Assembly (NCBI GenBank): GCA_002686955.1
Contig: NYZA01000200.1
Span: 1-12,698 of the forward strand
DNA: 12,698 bases
Direction: 5' to 3'
DNA from: Gemmatimonadota bacterium
GTDB lineage: Bacteria; GCA-2686955
The notes beneath the pieces were generated by a model. The model was not told the origin of the DNA. It did no database searches and saw nothing but the letters and a program-made list of their open reading frames with translations. Positions 1 to 6,059 of the stretch are shown here, one piece after another; positions within the stretch are counted from its first letter, which is position 1, and every line of letters begins with the position of its first letter. The position numbers were made by a program, and so were the translations under genes.

Positions 1-744
1 GAGACGCTCCTGCTGCAGCTCGCGCATGAGCTGGTAGAAGCCCTGTCCCTCGGCCTCGCCCAGTAGGTTCGCCGCCGGCACGCGGCAGTCCTCGAAGGCC
101 AGCTCCGAGGTGTCCTGGGCGTGGAGCCCGATCTTCTCCAGGTTGCGTCCTCGGCTGAAGCCGGGCCGGTCGGCCTCCACGAGGAGGAGCGATACCCCCG
201 CGTGGGCGGGTACGGCCTCGGTGTCGGTCTTCACGGCGACCAGGACGAGGTCGCAGGTCTGACCGCAGGAGATGAAGGTCTTCTGGCCGTTGACGATGTA
301 CTCGTCGCCCTGCCGGACGGCCGTCGTGCGGATCGCCGCCAGATCCGAGCCCGTGTCCGGTTCGGTCATGCCGATAGCGAGCACGTGCTCTCCAGACACG
401 CAGCCGGGCAGGAGGCGGCGTTTGAGCTCTTCTCCGCCGAAATGCTCCAGGTAGGGCGCGACGATATCGCTGTGCAACGAGAGCTGCAGGCCCGAGGCGT
501 TGGCGTGCGCACACTCCTCGATGATCACCACCGAGTAGAGGAAATCGAGGCCGAGCCCGCCGTACTCCTCCGGGAGGGAGGGGCAGAGGAAACCCAGCTC
601 CCCCGCCCGGGTCCAGATCTCCCGCGGAACCAACCCCTTCCGCTCCCAGGTCTCGTGGTGAGGGACGATCTCGCTCTCGAGCCACCTGCGGAACTGTTCG
701 CGGAAGAGCCTGTGCTCAGGCGTGAACTTCAGAAGTCGAGGCAT
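1..744 (-). CDS. Acyl-CoA dehydrogenase, N-terminal and middle part (cut by window edge)
   Basis: This FAD-dependent enzyme makes the alpha,beta double bond of an acyl-CoA in beta-oxidation or amino-acid breakdown and passes electrons to ETF in the cytoplasm. The 248 visible residues hold the all-alpha N-terminal domain (about 1-120) and the middle beta domain. Family signatures are MTEPDTGSD at 126-134, NGQKTFIS at 152-159 and KIGLHAQDTSEL at 204-215, the last typical of the long/medium-chain group. The C-terminal helical domain with the catalytic glutamate lies outside the window, so chain length cannot be judged. The ATG at 744 is preceded by GGAG with a 6-nt spacer. The gene lies 95 bp downstream of the lipid-kinase-like gene on the same strand. 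I see no sign of decay. Confidence is high for the family and low for the substrate. Confidence 0.93.
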   Translation of the reverse strand, partial: MPRLLKFTPEHRLFREQFRRWLESEIVPHHETWERKGLVPREIWTRAGELGFLCPSLPEEYGGLGLDFLYSVVIIEECAHANASGLQLSLHSDIVAPYLEHFGGEELKRRLLPGCVSGEHVLAIGMTEPDTGSDLAAIRTTAVRQGDEYIVNGQKTFISCGQTCDLVLVAVKTDTEAVPAHAGVSLLLVEADRPGFSRGRNLEKIGLHAQDTSELAFEDCRVPAANLLGEAEGQGFYQLMRELQQERL

Positions 745-839
745 CGCGGGCTCCAGCCGGGTGCGCCCATGAACGAGGGCGGCCGAGTCGGAAAGTGTTT
801 CGTGACCCGAGGGTGGATCGGGATCATCCGGTTCGCCCT

Positions 840-1811
840 TCAGATCCGCCCGAGTAGCCCCAGGATCAGCGTCGCCCCGGCAGCGGCCGAGACCGGGATG
901 GTGAAGTTGTCGTCTATCCGCTTGCTGACCAGCTCGGCAAGCGCGGCCAGGACCGAGGCCCCGGCGGCGACCAGAAGCGCCGGCCCCACGCCGATGCCGG
1001 TGTGAAACAGCGAGATCACCGCGAATGACGACACCAATCCCACCACGAAGAAGGTGACGCTGCCCTCGAGCGAACGGCCGTTGATCAATGGGATGCGACC
1101 CCAACGCCGGCCCACGATCGCGGCAGCGGGATCGGCCAGGGCGAGGATGGTGACGGCCAGAGCGCAGACGAGGGGCGGGCTCGAAAGTGCCAACACCAGA
1201 AGAGCCGTGACATACCAGGTGGCGGAGTTGACGCGCATCCGCTCATGGGGATGCATCACCCGCGCGAAGATCACCATGAGCACCTTCTGCAGGCGGCGGC
1301 TGTGTCGCCGGCCAAGCTCCAGCGACCAGGCCAGCGCCGCCAGAGCGGCGGCCGTCAGCACCAGAGCCGGGGGCCGCAGCACCAGCTCGATGAGGAGCAG
1401 CGCAGTGACGCCGTTGGCCAGATGATAGAGATTGCGGGCGTAGTTGGTGGGGCGCAGGCTCGGAACGTGGATCGACCAGGGTTTGAGATCGATGGAGAGG
1501 CTTTCGTAGGCATCGACCAATTGGGAGCGAAACGCCATCCAGTCGGCGCGGAGCTCGGCAGCGTGGACCCGGGCAGCCGGCGTGCTGGCCCGCAACACCT
1601 CGAGCAGCTCGCTCAGGCGCCCCGCCAGCTCGGTCCGTGGATGGCATTTCGACTTCTCCAACAGCGCCGCCACTCGATCTTCGACCTCGTCGAGCCGGGA
1701 GCGAAAGGCGGCGGTCAGCTCGGCCCGCCAGCGACTGGGATCGAGCTCTTCCAGAAGAGAGTGCAGCTCGAGGGCGATGTCCTGCGAGTCGAGCGCGAGG
1801 GCGTAGGTCAC
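840..1811 (-). CDS. CTP-dependent lipid/polyprenol kinase-like membrane protein (Dgk1/SEC59/phytol kinase superfamily)
   Basis: A 323-residue protein begins at a GTG preceded by AGGA with a 7-nt spacer. Residues 1 to about 120 are soluble and charged. Residues 125-323 form a bundle of hydrophobic helices with the hallmarks of the CTP-dependent kinases of dolichol, phytol and diacylglycerol: ADPAAAIVGRRWGR at 226-239, NGRSLEGS at 244-251 and an acidic cluster in KRIDDNFTIPV at 297-307. By family, it would phosphorylate a membrane-embedded alcohol or diacylglycerol. The related CDP-diglyceride synthase fold is the main alternative. The soluble N-terminal part is not something I recognise from the short bacterial members. 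Neighbours on the same strand are the cupin (129 bp upstream) and the acyl-CoA dehydrogenase (95 bp downstream), so co-transcription is possible but not evident. Confidence 0.82.
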   Translation of the reverse strand: MTYALALDSQDIALELHSLLEELDPSRWRAELTAAFRSRLDEVEDRVAALLEKSKCHPRTELAGRLSELLEVLRASTPAARVHAAELRADWMAFRSQLVDAYESLSIDLKPWSIHVPSLRPTNYARNLYHLANGVTALLLIELVLRPPALVLTAAALAALAWSLELGRRHSRRLQKVLMVIFARVMHPHERMRVNSATWYVTALLVLALSSPPLVCALAVTILALADPAAAIVGRRWGRIPLINGRSLEGSVTFFVVGLVSSFAVISLFHTGIGVGPALLVAAGASVLAALAELVSKRIDDNFTIPVSAAAGATLILGLLGRI

Positions 1812-1940
1812 GCGAAATCCTATGGAGCGGTGAGTTAGAAAGGCACGAACTCGGCATGCTAGCAGATCGAGAGCGTCGGGCGCTTCGGCCTCGCTGACGA
1901 TCTCGAGAGCCGCCCTCGTAGCTGCTCGCTTCGCACTCGA

Positions 1941-2477
1941 CTACTGGGGCGGCGGCTCGCCGCCCAGCCGCTCATCGATTAGCTCGAAAACTCTCGGTCG
2001 TTCGGGCTCTCCGTCCATGTACTCCATCGATTCCAGCCTGCCGATTCGCCTAAGGCTTCGAACCAGGACCTTGCCGCTGTCTGGATAGACGGCGACCTCG
2101 TCGGGATCGTTGGCGCCGATGGCGAGATAAACCAGATCGTCGTTGTGAGGGTTGGCGATCTGGTGGGCAACCCCGTTGCCGGCTGGGCAGGAGATGCAAT
2201 CGCCCGCTCGGATCGGTATGAGCTCCACACCGTATCGGAGCACGCCGCGACCGCTGAGCACGTAGAAGACCTCATCGGAACGTTGGTGGGCGTGGAAGGG
2301 GCAGACGGTCCGACCCTTCTCGAGGCGAGTGAGATTCACACCCAGTCGGCCGCCCTCCAGCTCGCTCAAGGCGGGCGTGATCGGCTTGTATGAGGCGCCC
2401 CAGTGCTCGCCGCTGCTGCGCGTGATCTCCTCTACATCTTCGATGTTCACGACAATCGGTGCGGATGGATCGCTCAT
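1941..2477 (-). CDS. Single-domain cupin protein with intact metal site
   Basis: The 178-residue product carries one cupin_2 barrel. Motif 1 (FHAHQRSDEVFYVLSG, residues 61-76) supplies H62, H64 and E69. Motif 2 (PAGNGVAHQIAN, 98-109) supplies H105. All four expected metal ligands are present, so a mononuclear metal centre is likely. Beyond that, such proteins range from dioxygenases and isomerases to sugar-binding proteins, and I cannot name a substrate. The C-terminal 50 residues are acidic and probably partly disordered, ending in a proline-rich tail. The ATG at 2477 overlaps the stop of the small upstream ORF (ATGA arrangement), which suggests translational coupling if that ORF is real. 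An AAAGG lies 10 nt before the start, and no better start exists nearby. Confidence 0.88.
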   Translation of the reverse strand: MSDPSAPIVVNIEDVEEITRSSGEHWGASYKPITPALSELEGGRLGVNLTRLEKGRTVCPFHAHQRSDEVFYVLSGRGVLRYGVELIPIRAGDCISCPAGNGVAHQIANPHNDDLVYLAIGANDPDEVAVYPDSGKVLVRSLRRIGRLESMEYMDGEPERPRVFELIDERLGGEPPPQ

Positions 2478-2686
2478 CTCATTGCTGCCTTTCTGTTGGG
2501 GGCGAGGCTCATCGTCGCTCTGACCGCCTCGACGGTGGTGTCGGTATTCTCGCCGCTGGACACGATGCAGATGATGTCGCCTGGTAGCAACAGTACAGCG
2601 GGGAGTTTAACAAAGAGGAGATCGACTACAGCTTCAATGGTGCCATGCCAGCGATCGCCCTGGACCGCGATCTCGACCTGCGACAT
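2474..2686 (-). CDS. Small ORF coupled to the cupin; possible remnant of a PLP-enzyme C-terminus
   Basis: This 70-codon ORF prefers G/C at third positions and ends in TGA overlapping the cupin ATG, both signs that it is or was coding. The middle and end (LLPGDIICIVSSGENTD, residues 33-49) resemble in pattern the C-terminal strand and SGGNxD turn of fold-type-II PLP enzymes such as threonine dehydratase, here with SSGENTD. No matching N-terminal domain lies upstream, so the product cannot be a complete enzyme. It may be a decayed fragment or an unrelated small protein. No clear ribosome-binding site precedes the ATG. The similarity is recalled by eye and weak. Confidence 0.4.
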   Translation of the reverse strand: MSQVEIAVQGDRWHGTIEAVVDLLFVKLPAVLLLPGDIICIVSSGENTDTTVEAVRATMSLAPNRKAAMR

Positions 2687-2739
2687 CGGCGACGATGGGG
2701 ATAGGGAAATCCTCGCGACGGCTTGTACTGACGGTCAGG

Positions 2740-2949
2740 TCACATGACGGAATGGACCAGCGTCTTCATTTTCAAGATCGAGTGGGCGGGCCAGAAGGAG
2801 TCGAGGGGATGTAGATGGCGAGTCCATCGATCCGAATAGGCGGACTCGCCTTCCCCCAGGATCGCGTCTTCGACGGCGCGGGGCCGTCGCGCATGCCTGG
2901 CCCCGAACGACGGAGCGCCGAAGTTCAGTGCGTCCCCCACATCCACCAT
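2740..2949 (-). CDS. Hypothetical small protein, 69 residues
   Basis: I do not recognise this ORF. In favour of coding: third positions are mostly G or C while second positions are not, GGAGAGAG lies just upstream of the ATG, and the start follows the stop of the membrane ORF by 24 nt on the same strand. The product has a basic patch (ARHARRPRA, residues 17-25), then an acidic stretch and an aromatic C-terminal part with LDSFWPAHS. There is no signal peptide or membrane helix. The overlapping 136-codon frame (2735-3145) is arginine-rich and looks like a shadow. The block lies near an IS remnant, so this could be a fragment of a longer disrupted gene. Confidence 0.35.
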   Translation of the reverse strand: MVDVGDALNFGAPSFGARHARRPRAVEDAILGEGESAYSDRWTRHLHPLDSFWPAHSILKMKTLVHSVM

Positions 2950-2973
2950 GAAGCTCTCTCCACACCAACCTTG

Positions 2974-3186
2974 CTACCCCACCATCCCCACCTCGAACAA
3001 CACAATCAGCGCGAGAATATAACAACTCACGATCCCAAGCGTCACTTCGACGGTTGCCTTTGTCGGGCCGCGCCCGAGCGCATACCAGAGCGCGCCGACA
3101 CTCGCGACACCGACGATTCCGACCGTTATTAGAGGCACGCCCCAAATGTGTAACGCAATCAGCGGATTGCAGAGTCCGGTGGCCAT
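2974..3186 (-). CDS. Small two-helix membrane protein
   Basis: The 70-residue product has two clear hydrophobic segments, about residues 14-36 and 46-68, joined by a short basic loop (LGRGPTKA). It looks like an integral inner-membrane hairpin with no recognised family. The sequence here is less GC-rich than the flanking genes. The ATG at 3186 sits 2 nt from the first open codon of the transposase remnant, which runs in the opposite direction. Any native upstream region or longer N-terminus may therefore have been replaced when the IS arrived, and I see no convincing ribosome-binding site. Small ORFs follow on the same strand. It could be a free-standing small membrane protein or the C-terminal tail of a truncated one. 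Confidence 0.5.
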   Translation of the reverse strand: MATGLCNPLIALHIWGVPLITVGIVGVASVGALWYALGRGPTKATVEVTLGIVSCYILALIVLFEVGMVG

Positions 3187-3188
3187 GA

Positions 3189-3605
3189 GTCGCCGGAGAG
3201 CTCAGGAAACTCGGAACAAAAGTCTCCGCGCGAACCGTGGCTCACCTGCTCAAGGGAATGAGCTTTGCCCTGCGAGTCAACCACAAGAAGATCGCCGGAG
3301 GATCCCCCGCCGAACGAGACGCCCAGCTCTCTCGTATCACCGCGCTCCGAGAGCGCTTCGCCGCCCAAGGTCAGCCGGCTATCAGTGTGGACACCAAGAA
3401 GAAGGAACTCGTTGGCGTATTCAAAAACCCCGGGGTCTCGTGGAATCGCGAACCGACTGCGGTGAGCGATCACGACTTCCGGTCCGACGCAGAAGGCATT
3501 GCGATTCCCTACGGTGTATCTGATATTCAAGCCAACCGTGGCACCGTCTTCGTCGGGACGACGTACGACACGCCAAAATTCGCCGTGGACTCCATAGGCT
3601 CCTAG
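3189..3605 (+). pseudogene. Truncated ISAzo13-family transposase (central DDE part)
   Basis: The frame is open from 3189 (after a TGA at 3186-3188) to a stop at 3603-3605. It begins with a helix-turn-helix-like stretch (VSARTVAHLLKGMSF) and continues into the core of the ISAzo13 or Rhodopirellula-type DDE transposase: ISVDTKKKELVGVFKNPG, DHDFRSD, IPYGVSD and FVGTTYDTPKFAVDSI. Full-length members run to roughly 400 residues or more. Here the N-terminal region is missing and the protein stops right after the FAVDSI motif, before the ADGGGSN and later catalytic parts known in the family. It cannot be active. A GTG at 3237 is the first internal start, but no ribosome-binding site argues for expression. 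I found no terminal inverted repeats. The remnant separates the left minus-strand genes from the GH31 gene. Confidence 0.87.
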
Positions 3606-3618
3606 TCGAGGAACCGCA

Positions 3619-3665
3619 CCGATTTGAGCGCAGGCGTAGTGGAGCTACGTTGAGCATCAAATCGG
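3619..3665. repeat. 47-nt imperfect inverted repeat (hairpin) beside the IS remnant
   Basis: A perfect 9-bp outer stem (CCGATTTGA with TCAAATCGG) encloses an inner 5-bp stem (CGTAG with CTACG) around a TGGAG loop, separated by short mismatched stretches of about 7 nt on each arm. It begins 13 bp after the transposase stop. There is no T-run, so it is not an obvious rho-independent terminator. It could be a REP-like element, a transcript-stabilising hairpin or debris of a mobile element. The pairing is read directly from the sequence; the role is unknown. Confidence 0.6.
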
Positions 3666-3726
3666 GGCGAGTGACGAAGGACAAGGCCAAGAGGCGCATG
3701 GCTAAGCGCGCGTTAGGTGGCGGATC

Positions 3727-3939
3727 ATGGTTGCGGATCGGGGCCCATTCGGCGTCCGCGATGTGGCCCGGCGGGCCGGTGGGCAAGGTATGATGGAACG
3801 ATTACAGGCGCTGCGTAGCCAACCGCTACCGCTCGGTGGACTGCTCGCAGCCGCGCTCGATCTCGAGTATGGACCCGGTCTGGACGCCGTCGATCACCAC
3901 GAGAGCCCGTGGGTTCTCGAGAAGCTGCCGCAGTCATGA
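3727..3939 (+). CDS. Hypothetical small ORF overlapping the GH31 start
   Basis: This 70-codon ORF has an AGGTGG six bases before its ATG and ends in TGA that overlaps the GH31 ATG (ATGA), an arrangement typical of translational coupling. The product has a basic N-terminal third, a leucine-rich middle (MERLQALRSQPLPLGG) and an acidic, histidine-containing end (LDAVDHHESPW). I recognise no family and see no signal peptide or membrane helix. Since it follows the IS remnant by about 120 bp, it may be the tail of a gene truncated by that insertion, or a real leader ORF for GH31. The coupling geometry is the best argument in its favour. Confidence 0.4.
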   Translation: MVADRGPFGVRDVARRAGGQGMMERLQALRSQPLPLGGLLAAALDLEYGPGLDAVDHHESPWVLEKLPQS

Positions 3940-6041
3940 ACCGATTCACCAGCTCCCGCCACCTACTCGTTCTCTTGGCGGCTCTGATCGTATGCACTTC
4001 ACCGCGAGCCGCCGTGCACACGATCGGAAACTTCGAGGTGCATGTGGACGACATCACAGGCGCGTGGGAGATCGCGCAGGGCGAACGCACGCTCCTCGCC
4101 ACGCCCGACGCACCCTTTCTCATAGCCGAGCGCTTCTCCATCTCCACCATTCATCACTTCGGGCTCTTCGACTTCCTCCGCCATGACAAGCAGCGTTTCG
4201 CCTTCGACATCTTGACCTCCGAAGTCGGTCACGCCGATACGCTCCGCCTGGGCTACGCCTCGAGCGAGCGATCGGGCGCGCGCTGCAGCCTCATCTTCCA
4301 GCAAGCGGACGAGGGGCGCCTCCGGGTCGACGTCCATCGAGAGGGCACCGGCTCACCGCGCGGCTTTCGCCTGCGATTCGAACGGGATGCGAGCGATCGT
4401 TTTCTGGGCTTTGGCGAGCAGTTCGCCCACGTCGATCACACCGGCCACCGGGTGCCGATTTGGGTCTCGGAGCAGGGCCTCGGCCGTTCGCCCGATCCGC
4501 TCTTGCCCTGGGTCGGCGGCCCACACGACAGCTACTATCCGGTCCCCATGTTTCTGGACCCGGCGCGGGGCGTGGGCTTTCTGCTGGAATGCGACGAGCG
4601 ATCGGTCTTCGACCTGGGCGTTCCGGCCGAGTGGCAGATCGAAATTTGGGAACGCGACACTTTTTCCTTCCACCTGGTCGCGGGCCCCGATCCCTTGAGC
4701 GCCATCGAGCAGCTCTCGGCCGTGATGGGCCGCCCCGTCCTGCCCCCTGATTGGGCGTTCGATGCTTGGGTGGCCGTGGAAGGCGGCGAAGACCGCGTGC
4801 GACAGGTGCTCGACCGCATCGACGCACCGGACATGGCGGTCTCGACCCTGTGGGTGCAGGATTGGGTAGGGCGACAACCGCTACCCATCATACAAAGCCT
4901 GCGCTACCACTGGGAGGTAGACGAGAGACTGTATCCCGACCTCACCGGCCTGATCGACGACATCCACGAGCGCGGCAAGCGCTTTCTCGGCTATATCAAC
5001 GGCTTCCTCGTGCCCGGCAACCCCAGCTACCGCGAGGCGGCCGCCGCCGGTTATGCCGTCGGATATCCCCCCTTCGGCCTGACGCCCTACCTGCAATGGC
5101 ACTCCACCTTCGCGGTGGCGTTCGTAGATTTCACCTCTCCAACGGCCACCACTTGGTTTCAAGACTGGGTCCACGGCATGCTGGACCACGGCATGGACGG
5201 CTTCATGGCCGACTACGGTGAATGGCTCCCATTCGACGGGGTGCTCGCCGAGGGGCGGGCGCCGGCGGTCCACAACCACTATCCCGCCCTATTCCAGGCA
5301 GCCTGTTTGGAGGTGTTGCAGGAGCGGAACGAAGCTGATGATTTCGTCATGTTCAGCCGCGCTGGTGGGGCCTGGGCCCAGGGAGTGCAACAGGTTGTCT
5401 GGGCCGGAGACCAGGAGTGCGCTTGGGGCGACCAGGATGGAATCCGCACGGTTCCTAGGGCCGGCATATCGGCCGGTATCGCGGGCGTCCCTTTCTGGAC
5501 CCACGACATCGGCGGCTACTCGGGAGGTCCCCGCAGCAAGGAGCTCTTCTTGCGCTGGGCCGAGCTGGCGGCCTTCACTCCGATCATGCGTACCCACGAA
5601 GGTCTGCTTCGAACGAGCAACTGGCAGTGGGATTCCGACGAAGAGACCGAGGAGGCCTTCGCTCGTCTCACCCGCATCCACAAGATTGTCGCGGACCGTG
5701 TAATCCGCCCCATGGCCGCGGAAAGCGCCGCCACCGGACGTCCCTTGGTGCGCCACTTGGCTCTCCACTATCCAAATGACGACAATGTTCTCGACGTCGA
5801 AGACCAGTACCTTCTGGGGCCTGATCTGCTGGTTGCGCCCGTCCTCGATCCAGAATCCGATTCCCGCTCTGTCTACCTGCCGGCCGGATCATGGTATTTG
5901 GTGTGGGACCGCTCTCGCTGGGAGGGAAGCCAGAATCACGTAGTGCCGGCACCGATCGGAATGCCGCCGGTCTTCGCTCGACGCCCCGTCGAGGAGGTGC
6001 TGGGGTGGGGATGGTCCGCCAACGCCGACAAACCCCGGTAG
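3936..6041 (+). CDS. Exported GH31 alpha-glycosidase, sulfoquinovosidase (YihQ)-like branch
   Basis: The 701-residue protein starts with a Sec signal peptide (basic start, LLVLLAALIVC core, cleavage near SPRAA). An N-terminal beta-sandwich follows (about 30-245), then a GH31 barrel (about 250-600) and a C-terminal beta-sandwich. The nucleophile motif GFMADYGEW places D426; VWAGDQECAW places the acid/base D492. DIGGYSGG, PIMRTHEG and YLLGPDLLVAPV are further family marks. The motif wording is closest to YihQ, which cleaves alpha-sulfoquinovosides. However, by my recalled alignment the YihQ sulfonate residues R301 and W304 correspond to Ser and Tyr here (IIQSLRYHW), so sulfoquinovosidase activity is doubtful and no sulfoglycolysis gene lies nearby. 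E. coli YihQ is cytoplasmic, whereas this one is predicted exported. I chose the ATG over a GTG nine codons upstream because the signal peptide then begins properly. The gene converges on arcA with an 18-bp gap. Confidence 0.93.
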   Translation: MNRFTSSRHLLVLLAALIVCTSPRAAVHTIGNFEVHVDDITGAWEIAQGERTLLATPDAPFLIAERFSISTIHHFGLFDFLRHDKQRFAFDILTSEVGHADTLRLGYASSERSGARCSLIFQQADEGRLRVDVHREGTGSPRGFRLRFERDASDRFLGFGEQFAHVDHTGHRVPIWVSEQGLGRSPDPLLPWVGGPHDSYYPVPMFLDPARGVGFLLECDERSVFDLGVPAEWQIEIWERDTFSFHLVAGPDPLSAIEQLSAVMGRPVLPPDWAFDAWVAVEGGEDRVRQVLDRIDAPDMAVSTLWVQDWVGRQPLPIIQSLRYHWEVDERLYPDLTGLIDDIHERGKRFLGYINGFLVPGNPSYREAAAAGYAVGYPPFGLTPYLQWHSTFAVAFVDFTSPTATTWFQDWVHGMLDHGMDGFMADYGEWLPFDGVLAEGRAPAVHNHYPALFQAACLEVLQERNEADDFVMFSRAGGAWAQGVQQVVWAGDQECAWGDQDGIRTVPRAGISAGIAGVPFWTHDIGGYSGGPRSKELFLRWAELAAFTPIMRTHEGLLRTSNWQWDSDEETEEAFARLTRIHKIVADRVIRPMAAESAATGRPLVRHLALHYPNDDNVLDVEDQYLLGPDLLVAPVLDPESDSRSVYLPAGSWYLVWDRSRWEGSQNHVVPAPIGMPPVFARRPVEEVLGWGWSANADKPR

Positions 6042-6059
6042 GCCTCGAATTCCTCCAAG

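Noticed and set aside
1243-1857. Long overlapping ORFs on both strands within the lipid-kinase gene
   Set aside because: They arise from high GC content, are arginine-rich and lack motifs, while the frame at 840-1811 shows kinase signatures and membrane helices.
3159-3530. A 123-codon minus-strand ORF opposite the transposase remnant
   Set aside because: The plus strand clearly encodes ISAzo13 transposase motifs here, so this is an antisense shadow.
3712-3718. GTTAGGT, which fits the integron attC core GTTRRRY, near several small ORFs
   Set aside because: No matching RYYYAAC partner was found within attC distance upstream, no integrase is visible, and a 7-bp degenerate match is expected by chance.
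3936-6041. Naming the GH31 gene yihQ or calling it a sulfoquinovosidase outright
   Set aside because: The putative sulfonate-binding pair is not kept in my recalled alignment and no sulfoglycolysis genes are present, so only the branch resemblance is claimed.
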